NCBI RefSeq assembly: GCF_020520425.1
Contig: NC_079491.1
Coordinates: 37,107,027-37,171,026 of the forward strand
Direction of reading: 5' to 3'
Source: Spinacia oleracea
Taxonomy: Eukaryota > Streptophyta > Magnoliopsida > Caryophyllales > Amaranthaceae
DNA length: 64,000 nucleotides
Shown: positions 1 through 9,324 of the stretch, piece after piece
How positions within the stretch are numbered: position 1 is the stretch's first letter
Layout: each line of letters opens with the position of its first letter
Made by a program: the position numbers and the translations under genes
Notes under the pieces: model-generated
Told to the model about the DNA's origin: nothing
Database searches by the model: none
Seen by the model: only the letters and a program-made list of their open reading frames with translations

Positions 1-901
1 TGCGCACAAGACCTTTTGATTGACGGAACGTCCAGGAAGTTGGTCGCGTGTTGCAATTCTTTTTTAATTCCTCCACTATTTATTAATCCGGTAATCCGGT
101 TGCCTCTTAAAGTCCTAAATTTAGCAACAAGATATACTTCACATTAAGATTTTTTTAAAATAAAAGTTTATGCTCGTCTATTGACATTGTACTGCCCCCA
201 ATCTAAAATTTCTAGTTCAACGGTGTAACCCATCAGCAAAAACAATGAAAAGTCATGAAACATGGTAATAGCGAAGTTAAAAATGCAGTTAAAACTTGAA
301 ACAATTAGGGAATTGAATGATGATGCCCGTTTCTGGACGGTGACCTATGGTGCTAACCAAGGGGCAATAGAGTGGTTAGATGGATCGCGTTTTCTGTCAA
401 AAAAAACAGGAGGTTATAAACAAGTACAAACATTCATTATTTTAATGATTATAAGATGCCCATAATCTACTGATTTCGGATTCGCCATCGCGGCATATTA
501 AGATTAACTAGTTTGTGGTTCGGACGTTGCTCCGGGTTTTACTTTTAGTGGGTTACTTATTTTAAATATGTGCGTATGTGGTGCTATTATCTGATTTCCA
601 TGCAAGATCAGTGGCCGATCAACAAACTTCCTTCCCATATCCGAAAATCAAAACAAAGTCGAGTTCTCTTCTTCATGATTAGTTGATTATTATACTCCTG
701 TCAATGTTTCCCTCTTCCACACTCATAATTACACTCCATTACCCTAAGTTTTTTTTATTTTTCAAGCTTAAGTTGAGAAGAGAAGAATTGTACATTTATA
801 AGTTAAGTTATTAATTTCCTTTGTTCTTTTTCCCTTTAATTCAATATTATTCATTTTAAAAAGGTTGTATTTATTATTTAAATAGAAAATTTTAACATCA
901 T

Positions 902-975
902 TGTGGCTAGCTAAGATGGTAAGAATGGTAACTTTTAATTCAAGAGGTCTAGTGTTCAATCCTTGCTAGTTCTTA
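902..975 (+). repeat. SINE-like tRNA-derived segment
   Basis: An A-box-like stretch (TGGCTAGCTAAGATGG, about 904-919) is followed at normal tRNA spacing by a B-box-like GTTCAATCC (953-961). This is the RNA polymerase III internal promoter layout of plant SINEs. It does not fold as an intact tRNA by eye, so I call it a decayed SINE head rather than a tRNA gene. Confidence 0.35.
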
Positions 976-1556
976 TAAACGCCTTTTAATATATTAGTAT
1001 AGATTACTACTCCTGCCATTGCAGAAAGCCGTATTATATCGCATTATCACATGGACTTGAGTGTCTATAAATTCGAATTAAAATGCAAGGAATTACTCTT
1101 TACTTCTTTAGTTAATTAACAAGTTTGTTACGTAATCAACAAAAAGCACATAAAGGATATACTCTTGTAACAAAAAGAGTTCCAACAGAATATATATAAG
1201 TATGCTTTTAAGTATAATGACTTTTTTGACATAGTGAACAGAAAATCTGTTCAATGCATGGAAACCAGCAAAAAAAAAACGACATATGCTGATGAAAAGG
1301 GCTTTTAACTGGTAGGTAGAATTTAAAATTTGGAAAGGAATTTTTAGAAATATTCTTTTTTCAAAAGACTAATTAGATTTTGGGCTCGGACGATGCCCCG
1401 AAGGTAAAGTCATCACTTGAATAATTGTAACTATGCCTATTTTTCTGTAAAAAAAATAAAAACAAATCATAATTAACTCTTATTTTTATTAAAATCATTT
1501 TTCTTTCTTTACTATCACTTTATTATATATTGTTTGCAAAATATAACACGTAAATT

Positions 1557-1625
1557 TACATAGCCAAGCGGATAAGTCATTAGTGGTTCCAATCACCAAG
1601 TCATGGGTTCGAAACTTGTATTTGT
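1557..1625 (+). repeat. SINE-like tRNA-derived segment
   Basis: TAGCCAAGCGG (about 1561-1571) resembles an A box and GGGTTCGAAAC (1605-1615) is a near-perfect B box. The spacing fits a tRNA-derived SINE promoter. The 3' body and the tail are not clear, and there is no obvious flanking duplication. Confidence 0.45.
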
Positions 1626-1736
1626 AATTTTTGAATAATATTGGATGACACGTAATGACATGTGTCAAATTAAAAGAGGAGGGCGCGAGGTGGCATTGTA
1701 TACTTTCTTACAAACGCCGATACTGACTAACATATA

Positions 1737-1868
1737 CTCCATCCGTTCTTATTTACTTGACACAATTGAGTTTTGACACTATTCACACAAGTTCGTAAGA
1801 AGGGTAAAGTAGTAAATTTTCATGTCCAAAGATAAAAAGAAAGTGTAAAGACCATTATGAAACGGAGG
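1737..1868. mobile_element. Stowaway-type MITE (Tc1/mariner)
   Basis: The left end CTCCATCCGTTCTTA and the right end TGAAACGGAGG are inverted repeats of the CTCCCTCCGTTC type typical of Stowaway MITEs. The element is flanked by TA at 1735-1736 and 1869-1870, the expected mariner-type target duplication. It is about 130 bp long and non-coding. It would be mobilised in trans by a mariner-like transposase, none of which is seen here. Confidence 0.8.
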
Positions 1869-2219
1869 TAGTAATTCATTTATCACCAATTAATTTTATG
1901 ATAGAATTGAAGCCGTCAGACTTACATGTAGTCAATCTCTTTTCTTACACGCACTTGTTTTTGCCCTATGATTTTATCATTTTTAAATGTTACTTTTCTG
2001 TAAAACTCTAGTAGCTGATTTGATGATTAGTTTTACTGGGAGTGAGTCTGCTTTTATAGGACCACATATTAAGCTTAATTTGTAGTTATTAGATGTGGAC
2101 CATGAAAATTTACTCAAAGATTACTTCATGTTGGGGTTCCTTAATTTTTATGATGGATAAATAGACTTGGTTATTGAACAGGGTAGTCCAATGGATATAG
2201 GGTTAGGGTCAAGTTAATA

Positions 2220-2267
2220 GGGCTTTTATTGGTCAGGGCTCTTATTGGACATGGCTTTTATTGGACA
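2220..2267. repeat. 16-bp tandem repeat, three units
   Basis: Three consecutive 16-bp units (2220-2235, 2236-2251, 2252-2267) of the form GGGCTTTTATTGGACA, each differing at one or two bases. Function is not evident. It lies close to the GACCCGC-rich tract and may belong to the same repeat. Confidence 0.75.
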
Positions 2268-2404
2268 GAGTCATTATAGGGTCAAACTTATACTACAATT
2301 ATTTTGAAAATTAAAATAGTAATGATACAAAAATTTACGTGTATAGCTTCGTATTCACTTGTACTTGCACATGGCTCTTTTGTTTTTCATTTTTCATTGC
2401 TCGT

Positions 2405-2545
2405 TTATTGACCCGCCCACTAATGACCCGCTATTGACCCGCGACCCGCTTTTGACCCGCCCATTATCGACCTGTTAAAAATGACCCTTTCAATACCCGA
2501 CCCTCTTTTGACCCGCCCCGACCCTGACCCGACCCGCCCGATAAC
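2405..2545. repeat. GACCCGC-rich degenerate tract
   Basis: Irregularly repeated GACCCGC/GACCC words separated by 5-12 bp over about 140 bp. The same vocabulary occurs in reverse complement (GGGTCGGGTC) at about 4850-5800. Such tracts are common in plant repetitive DNA. No coding meaning is supported. Confidence 0.7.
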
Positions 2546-2559
2546 CAGGTGTAGATAAA

Positions 2560-3240
2560 ACTAAACTTTACAAAACTGATCCGGCTTGAATCACCTGTTC
2601 TGAAATAACCTGCTTGAACAATGTACTCTGTATAATATGATCAAGATTAGTTGATATTTTTATGATAAACTAATTAATCTAAAACCAAACCATATGACTT
2701 ATCATCCAAATATGATACGAGTCATATGACCCCTACTTAATATATAATCCAAATGACTTATTGAAATCTTTGATGGTGTCTCCTTAATTTTCACCTTAAA
2801 ATAAAATAAGTTTTAGATTTGATAAGTTGAAATAAGTTGGAATCAAGTCATATAAGATATATAAGTTCCAATCAGACTGATCCTATAAATCACTCTATCT
2901 CGAGTTTACTCTTTTGAAAAGACCATTCGGGTCCAATATGTTTCAATTATGTCAGATTTAATCAGCTTCAATAAGTTCATATGAGATAAGATGAAGAAAA
3001 CGTACCTAAAAGTTGAAAAGACACCAGTTCGAATGATCTAATGTTATGGCACCACGTGGCAATAATCTAGTGGTGAACAAGAAAATCATAGTATGGGGTG
3101 ATGGAGTTGTTAATCCGAGATTTTCCAAATTATTAATGAAAGTAAAACGAGGGTTGAAATTGAAGAAATAGAAAAACAAAAGCAAAGCAATAAAATAAAA
3201 AAAGAAGAAATAAGTAGATCGAGAGGGTTAGCTGAATGTG
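2560..3240. other. Non-coding AT-rich DNA upstream of the lncRNA gene
   Basis: No gene seen. The sequence is AT-rich with many TCATATGA-like words. It may contain distal promoter sequence of the IPS1-like gene, but I find no clear element apart from the P1BS site further downstream. Confidence 0.4.
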
Positions 3241-3272
3241 AGGGGGGAGAATGGGTGTTGTCATAGGGCATG

Positions 3273-3280
3273 GCATATGC
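3273..3280. promoter_or_regulatory. P1BS (PHR1-binding) palindrome
   Basis: GCATATGC matches the P1BS consensus GNATATNC bound by PHR1-type MYB factors under phosphate starvation. It sits about 165 bp upstream of the TATA box of the IPS1-like RNA gene, which is where such sites are expected. An 8-bp degenerate site can occur by chance; its location is what gives it weight. Confidence 0.65.
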
Positions 3281-3444
3281 TTCGGAAGATGCTAAGTAGC
3301 AAACCCCACTTCTCTCAACACTTTGCTTTTCATATTACTTTAAACCCAAAAAGTGACTACACACCACTACATAAGTCACCTATCACCCTCTTTTTCCATT
3401 CCTCTCATGAGTCATGAACTCATGACCTAAGAAGGGGAGACCCC

Positions 3445-3451
3445 TTATATA
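3445..3451 (+). promoter_or_regulatory. TATA box of IPS1-like RNA gene
   Basis: TTATATA within CCCCTTATATATCATG. Transcription would be expected to start about 30 bp downstream, near 3475-3482, just before the CA repeat. No other strong TATA lies between this site and the mimic motif. Confidence 0.55.
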
Positions 3452-3479
3452 TCATGAGTTTACCCCTCCATGGAGAAAC

Positions 3480-3485
<6 letters not shown>

Positions 3486-3510
<25 letters not shown>
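3486..3510. repeat. (AC)n microsatellite
   Basis: About 12 AC dinucleotides in an uninterrupted run, lying in the predicted 5' part of the IPS1-like transcript. It is a likely polymorphic marker. Confidence 0.95.
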
Positions 3511-3679
3511 TACCTCTCCCACCACGTAACGCACATTTCATCCGGCCTCCCTCCCACCACCGTGTGCGATGGAGGCCGGTCTTTAAGGAGAATGGTGTTG
3601 GTGTTGGTATTTTGTCCTCTCCTAGCTAGCTAGTTGACATGATCATAATATTACAATCAAACTAGGAGAAATTTGAGTT

Positions 3680-3753
3680 GGAATGATTCAAAAGAACCGC
3701 GCTTCTCACCTTATTTATTAGGAGAGGAGCGCGGTTTTTCTTTTATCCATTCC
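3680..3753. repeat. Short imperfect foldback
   Basis: The arms GAACCGCGCTTCTC and GAGAGGAGCGCGGTTTTTC are inverted repeats, extended outward by GGAATG and CATTCC, around a short AT loop. In the RNA this would form a hairpin ending about 10 nt before the miR399 mimic motif. It could be a structural part of the lncRNA or a small MITE. Confidence 0.65.
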
Positions 3754-3763
3754 TACTCTTAAT

Positions 3764-3787
3764 AGGGCAACTTGGATCCTTTGGCAT
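3764..3787 (+). promoter_or_regulatory. miR399 target-mimic site
   Basis: This is the defining motif of the IPS1/At4/Mt4 RNAs. Read on the opposite strand it begins TGCCAAAGGA, then an interruption TCCA, then AGTTGCCCT. miR399 (TGCCAAAGGA-G-AGTTGCCC) therefore pairs on both sides of a 3-nt bulge plus one mismatch at positions 10-11. Against the Arabidopsis IPS1 motif as I recall it, I count one difference, inside the bulge. Confidence 0.85.
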
Positions 3788-4084
3788 TTTTCGGTTCCTC
3801 CGACTTTGAATTTTATTTAGTAAGCTCTTCATGCTTCAAATGAAGTGGGCCTCGAAGGAAATTTTCGAAAGGGCAAGGCAGATTATGTTTATTCCCTCTG
3901 CTATATACCTTCTATCTATCTATCTATATAATGTAAGGAGTAATAGTTTTTAATCATGGTCATTAAAATTTTAAAATTAAGAGCCATCAACTTTATTTGT
4001 TTTGAGTTCAAGACCGTATGTGGTTTTATTTCCTTGTTTTTAGATGCTTATGTATAAGCCTATGGCTATGCGATGTAATTTCAG

Positions 4085-4600
4085 AGGAATTTATTGAGTG
4101 ATTTTTCTTTTGTGTGTTATAATTCTATTTGCTAATTAGTTAGTTTAATTCAATTGGTCAATATAATGTTTGTTTGTTTGTTTATCTTGGTCAATCAGTT
4201 GGTCTTATTCTCGCTCTGTCGCCAAATTCATATACATGATCACACAATTATACTTATGATGTTTACAAGTTAAGACTTGTGCATCACTAAACCATTAGGA
4301 AAGGATAGGAATAAAAATATAATATAAACATGTATTTGTATGTCCAAGTGTGTTAGTGACTTATGAGTGTGTATCTATATTGAAACATCCGTCCACTTAA
4401 CGAGCTTAGTTAATAAAGTTTTGGGGGTTGGTAGAACAATTTGAAATTGAATATTGTGTACGTCATTGATATTAGCAAGCAAGTAACTCCGTATTAAGCT
4501 TCACAAGCTAAAAGATTTACTGATTTGTTATACTTAAACCTAATCCATTTCTCCTAATCAAATATGAATATATGATGCTAATTAACATCTAATTAAACTA
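4085..4600. other. Non-coding DNA
   Basis: No gene seen. It holds a short (TGTT)n run near 4165-4185 and AT-rich sequence otherwise. Confidence 0.5.
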
Positions 4601-4607
4601 AATAAGA

Positions 4608-4690
4608 TATGTTGGTCTAATGGTAAGAGTAAGACTCTTAAGTTTTATTACGTTCTCGATTTAGATGTAACAAGTTCGAATGTTTTTAGC
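4608..4690 (+). repeat. SINE-like tRNA-derived segment
   Basis: TTGGTCTAATGGTAAGAG (about 4612-4629) resembles an A box and CAAGTTCGAATG (4671-4682) a B box, in tRNA-like spacing. It is a third candidate decayed SINE head. An intact tRNA is not supported because the acceptor stem does not pair. Confidence 0.45.
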
Positions 4691-4830
4691 CGTACAGATA
4701 CATGTTTGTAAATTATAATGTGTGCTAGACAAGATGTTCCTGCTAATGTGATGGTGATGCAGATGCTAGATGCACTATAGATTTCGGAGTAATAAATATG
4801 CAGATGATTATGTAGGTCCATAACATAACA

Positions 4831-5806
4831 CTAGAGGTGTCAAATTGGGTCATCGGATGGGTTGCGGGTTGACCCATGACAGTTCGGGTCTATTCGGTTC
4901 GGGTCAAAATTTATCGGGGTCAGATCGGGTTTGAGTCGGGTCTATTCAGTTCGGGTCAATTTCAGGTCAATTGTTGTTGGGTCGGGTCAAGTTCGGTACG
5001 GGTCAAAAACGGACTTGGTGATCCCGTATCGGGTTCTAAACGGGTTTTGTCGGGTCAAATCCGGGTCAGGTAACTTTGGGTCGGGTAGACTTTGACTCGG
5101 GTCATTTCAGTTCGGGTCAATTCAACACCAGTTCGATTTCGGTTAGGGTCATCTCAGTTAGGTCTCGGGTTGGATCGATTTCATTCTAGATCTTTTCAAG
5201 TCATTATCGATTAATGTTTTCATTCTATTTCTAATTAAACAAGTTATTAATTTACGTATTTACGAGTATTTTTAATTTACTAAACTACAACATTGTTATA
5301 TCAATTAGAGTTTGTTTTAAGTTATAAGATAATTAATGATTATATAACGAGAACCATATGTAAACAGTAGATACACATTATATATAAATCTATAAGAAAT
5401 TAAGAATATACGGAGTAACTCTTTAAGCTGACACGAAATTCAACTTACTAAATAATTACAGTTCGGGTGGAGTTTAGGTCGGGTCAAATCGGTGTTGGTT
5501 AGTCAACAGTTCGGGTCAAACCAAATCGGGTCAAATCAGATATTTACTGGGTCAAATCGGTGTCCGGTGAAGTTCAGGTCGGATCAAATCGGTGTTGTGT
5601 GGAGTTTGGGTGGAATCTAACTGGTGGCAAGTGGAATCCGGGTCGGATCAAACTGGTAACGGGTGGAGTTCAAATCGGGTGAAACGGGTGTGGGGTAAAG
5701 TCAAATAAGTTACAGATCGGATTTCGGTCCTAACTTTCTGGGTCAAACCAGTTCAGTTAGAGTTCGAAACAGATGATTTTTCGGAATCGGGTCAGCTTCT
5801 GACACC
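4831..5806. repeat. GGGTCGGGTC-rich repeat, possible hAT-like non-autonomous element
   Basis: Nearly 1 kb dominated by irregular CGGGTCAA/TTCGGGTC words, with an AT-rich centre (about 5200-5460). The left end TAGAGGTGTCAA and the right end CTGACACCACACTG are imperfect inverted repeats of the GGGGTGTCA kind seen at hAT ends. I could not confirm an 8-bp target duplication. A coding role is not supported, although the lack of stops in G/C-rich stretches produces spurious open frames. Confidence 0.45.
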
Positions 5807-5835
5807 ACACTGTCTTTTAATTTGCTTCCTTGACC

Positions 5836-5938
5836 CAATCTCTGTAATTTCAGCATCAGTGACACATATTTTTGCCACAAACCCGAAGTGAGCAAATGAT
5901 CAATCTCAGTAATTTCAGCATCAGTGACACATATTTTT
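5836..5938. repeat. Direct repeat, two 38-bp copies
   Basis: Copies at 5836-5873 and 5901-5938 share AATTTCAGCATCAGTGACAC and flanks, with one or two differences, separated by 27 bp. They probably arose by a local duplication next to the GGGTC-rich element. Confidence 0.8.
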
Positions 5939-6562
5939 TATCACTCCTCTAATAATTAATTTCCTGGGATCTCCCTACGATGTAGATAGAATTTATTTAT
6001 TTAAATATAGAAGCACAACTTCTGCCAAGTAAATAGTACTTGGTAATATACTACTCCGTACAGTACAAGCAAGGCAATAACAATTGAAAATGGAGAGTCG
6101 GGGGTCATTCTTTTGTTAGGCTTGTCCGTAACTGTAAACGAGGAACCAATATTTATAAGAAAAAAAGTAGGTAATAAGCTTATGTTTGTTGACAACAACG
6201 TCAACTACATTAGGGAAACTATCACAATTGCCAATTGCTGCAACGAGTACACGACTTAATTTGTGAGACCTTGCAAAAGTTGCAAAGATGGCTAGTAAAA
6301 CAACGTATCACAGTATCACTCCATGAACGAATAGTCTAAGAATAATTAATGCTTCCCAACATAATCATGTCCGGGCGATCTGACTGACATAACCAGACTT
6401 TAACCCGAACGCCAGCTCTAGATTTTCAGGTCTTTTAATTTGTTCCAAAATCAAGGGGACTATCCTGATAGCTTGTAGTTCTGAGGAAATCCAAGTCCCT
6501 AACTTGCAAATTGGAGCCAGAGTAAAACATTACACAGAGTAAACCAGCCCTGCACATAGAAC

Positions 6563-6648
6563 ATACAGCATACAGCATACAGCATACAGCATACAGCATA
6601 CAGCATACAGCATACAGCATACAGCATACAGCATACATCATACAGCAT
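6563..6648. repeat. 7-bp minisatellite (CATACAG)n
   Basis: About twelve head-to-tail copies of CATACAG with one variant unit (CATACAT). It lies about 180 bp beyond the methyltransferase stop codon and may be in its 3' untranslated region. Because 7 is not a multiple of 3, every frame reads as a seven-residue repeat. This explains the spurious cysteine-rich frames on the minus strand. Confidence 0.95.
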
Positions 6649-6828
6649 AGGAAAGCAGAAAAGGTGCAGACCTTTTCCTCTAAAACTACCTGACAAGTTC
6701 ACCAACTAAATTAGGCATCATTGTGCTACGAAAAGATTATCACTTATAACTTATTCAAGAGGAGGGCAATGCAACTATTAGCCAATTTCACTGCATGTTT
6801 TTGAAATCAATGACATTAGAATTAAGAA

Positions 6829-8876
6829 TCACTTCTGAAATTCAAGGATGGTGAAGAAGTAGTCAATGTGTACCGCCCTGAAATGTGGAAAACCTACAGA
6901 GATCCCAAGCTGTCGGTACTCTTCCTCCATCCTGTGCCTGCCTTTTGCCCCATAAATTGTCATCACGAAGATGTCTCCTGAAAGTAGGGCTCTTGTTCGA
7001 TGACTGTCATCTGACCTCTCAGGCAATACTGGCTCACAGGCTATCAATTTCCCCCCTGCTGGCAAGGCCTCGTTACACTTTTTCATTATCTGCTTCACTT
7101 CATTGTCACTCCATGTCGTTAATACCCACTGCATGCACCACAATACCTTAACACTTGATCACACATGCACCAAATGCTAAACAAGGATCAATTGCTTATA
7201 GCTAGCGGGTTATCTTAGACCAGAAACAAGGATCAATTGCTTAAAGGGAGACTGTGAAACTATCAAATGAGAGAGTAGGTTCGGTTTGTTCTTATAGACA
7301 TCGGCTCTTAATCATACGTATACACATAAGAAATTTAGTAATGCCTTTTTGATAGAAAAATCAGCATGGTTGGATAAAATAACATACAAACAAGTTAATT
7401 ACTGCTCAAATATATAGCAACATTTTCATACAGATTTGTGGTTCTCATTCTTAATTCACAAACTCACTACCTTGTACCATCAAAACAAGCAGTAGCAAAG
7501 ATAATATATTAAAAGGCCTCAGTTCCAAAGTTCCAACCAAATCTCATACCATGTGATCATTGTGATGCATAGCATGTGGGAATTTCCATTTTTCTACTAC
7601 ATCTAGCATGTGGAACACTGCGATAATGATAATATGCAGACAGCTTCTAGAATGGTTTAATAATAGGAAGGAATACAAAATATAGAATGGATTTACATTT
7701 CAGTTATGTGATATAAGCATGCTTGATTCAGAGAAGATAAACAAAGACATGAATTAGATGCTAAGCAGAAGAGGTTATGGATGTATAAAAAAGAAACAAT
7801 GAAGAGGAAGTACCTTCATGAAGATTGCATCACCGCAAGGAATCGATTTGAACATGTCTCCGCCCACATGAGTCACACCTACACTTACAACAACAAACCC
7901 TTTAAAAACAAGGATTACTTTCACTCCGTAGTAGGAGTAATTTACTTTCTATTTTTCTGATTAGGGACACTTTATTCATATATTGTGATTCAACCTAAAA
8001 AGATTCGAAACGATCAACAATCGATCACAATGATTTATCACTCGAATAACTCCTTCTAAAACTAATAAATTACCAATAATTGTATCATTATAATTTAAAA
8101 ACAACAAAAATCTCACCTGTGATTAGAGGAGCTTGAGCAACAACTTCCGGAAGATCAAAGTTAATCCCTTCCTTAATACACTCATATTTACTCATAATCA
8201 TCTTTACACAATCACCAGCACTCCCACCCACATCCACCAACCTCTTCACCCCATCAAACCCATCATACCCACCACCAACCACCGCCTTCATAAACGGAAC
8301 TGACACCCCCGCCATCGCCCGCTGCATCAGCACATTCATTTCCTCACTCCTCCCGTAGTAATCGTACGCCGGCTCCCCATTCGCCACCTCGAATGGGGTC
8401 TTAGATGTGGGCCCTTTCACCGCATGGTCCACCAGCGTCCACCCCCGCACCAGCGCGTCTTGGTGGTGCTGTAGCACATACTCCCCGTAAGACAACCCGT
8501 CGCCATCGCCTTCTACCAAAGTCCGTCCGACCTCCGTCAATGAAAAACGCCTCATATTTTCTCCGGAGATAGGAGGATGTTCGGAAAACACGCCGTAGGT
8601 AGTGAGAAGGCGAAGGAGGCGGCCGAGGTTGTCGGCGTCGGCGTGGGGGTTGTTGGGGAGGATGAGAGGGATGATCTCGGCGGCGGTAAGAGGGGTGTTG
8701 GCGCCGGAAGACCATATTGCGGTGGGAACTTTGAGGCGTACAACGGCGTTTAGCGCCATGGGAATGCTTATCATGTTGGCTAACTCCATGATGGCTAGCC
8801 GAGCTTGGTTTCTGGACTCGGATGTTTCATCAATCTCTGCCTGTGGTGCTGTGGTGGTGGGTTTTTCCGGGGACAT
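6829..8876 (-). CDS. COMT-family SAM methyltransferase, nicotinate N-methyltransferase-like
   Basis: Three exons on the minus strand: 8876-8117, 7878-7814 and 7128-6829, joined at GT..AG introns. They give 374 codons, normal for the plant type I O-methyltransferase family. Exon 1 holds the dimerisation domain (about residues 25-130) and SAM motif I (LVDVGGSAGD). Exon 2 carries the HVGGDMF...GDAIFMK block. Exon 3 carries WVLTTWSD, CEPVLPE (Glu307) and EEEY. The family's catalytic base in W-I/L-C/L-H-D-W is Thr279 here, so a classical phenolic O-methylation mechanism is doubtful. A His-to-Thr change at this point, with the LIACEPVLP and GDIFVMTIY wording, is what I associate with plant nicotinate N-methyltransferase 1, which makes trigonelline from nicotinate in the cytosol. 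That is inference from memory. The start has a clean context and precedes conserved sequence; no in-frame stop or frameshift is seen. Confidence 0.85.
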
Positions 8877-9069
8877 TTTCTCTCTCGTGGGAGGGAATTG
8901 GTGGCAAAGAATTTGGGCGTGCTAAAATGAGGACGGACTGACGGAGAAGAGGAGAGATTTTCAGATGCTGTATGAACAGTGAAGTTGTGTCATCCAATAA
9001 ATCCACATGGGGTAGTGAGCTATTGCTGACTGGATAAAAAACCCATAAAACACCACCAATGTAACTTTG

Positions 9070-9075
9070 CACGTG
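9070..9075. promoter_or_regulatory. G-box (CACGTG) upstream of methyltransferase
   Basis: CACGTG lies about 195 bp upstream of the methyltransferase ATG, in the short stretch of native promoter left between the gene and the LINE. It is a bHLH/bZIP core motif; six bases alone are weak evidence. I see no convincing TATA box between it and the start codon. Confidence 0.35.
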
Positions 9076-9324
9076 ACTGTTTGGTTAACACTGGTTAACA
9101 AAACATAAGGTGTATAATATTTTTTTTTGGTAAATAATAATGATATATTATTACCAAGGAAACCAGCTAGAGAACTAGCAACAAACAAACTGGCACACCA
9201 GCCAACAGTACAACACAACCAACACAAAAAAAAAAGCCAATAGCAGCCAACAACACAGCCAACAAGCCTACAAAACTAGACTAACAATAAAGCTTTTTGG
9301 TTATCAGAAGCTCTACAATCCACA

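Larger units (their letters stand above)
1..1734. other. AT-rich intergenic DNA, no gene recognised
   Basis: I see no supported gene here. The short open frames are AT-rich, lack family motifs and lie in sequence with many stops in all frames. Two SINE-like tRNA-derived segments, listed separately, are the only structured elements I could pick out. Confidence 0.6.
3475..4080 (+). ncRNA. IPS1/At4/Mt4-type phosphate-starvation lncRNA (miR399 target mimic)
   Basis: At 3764-3787 the plus strand contains GGGCAACTT followed by GGATCCTTTGGCA. This is the conserved IPS1/At4 motif that pairs with miR399 but carries a 3-nt bulge opposite the cleavage site, so it sequesters the miRNA instead of being cut. 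Pairing covers miR399 positions 1-10 and 12-20, with extra bases between. Members of this family are short, poorly conserved, phosphate-starvation-induced RNAs that release PHO2 mRNA from miR399. A TATA box (3445-3451) and a P1BS site (3273-3280) lie upstream. The transcript has only tiny ORFs, for example a five-codon ATG..TAA at about 3569-3586. Start and end are estimates, and I see no certain poly(A) signal. The symbol is left blank because only the family is recognised. Confidence 0.8.

Noticed and set aside
262..465. 67-codon frame near the left edge
   Set aside because: Short, no recognisable domain, AT-rich surroundings and no promoter or homology cue.
1557..1625. A tRNA gene
   Set aside because: A-box and B-box words are present but the acceptor and anticodon stems do not pair by eye; a SINE head fits better.
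4876..5073. Open frame in the GGGTC-rich tract
   Set aside because: Translation of repeated GGGTCGGGT words; no protein features.
6435..6705. Cys-rich repeat peptide (MLYAVCC units) in two frames
   Set aside because: It is the 7-bp minisatellite translated; the same heptad appears in several frames and no domain or start context supports a gene.
8401..8925. Other-frame ORFs over methyltransferase exon 1
   Set aside because: Shadow frames in the GC-rich exon; the conserved motifs and splice sites support only the annotated frame.
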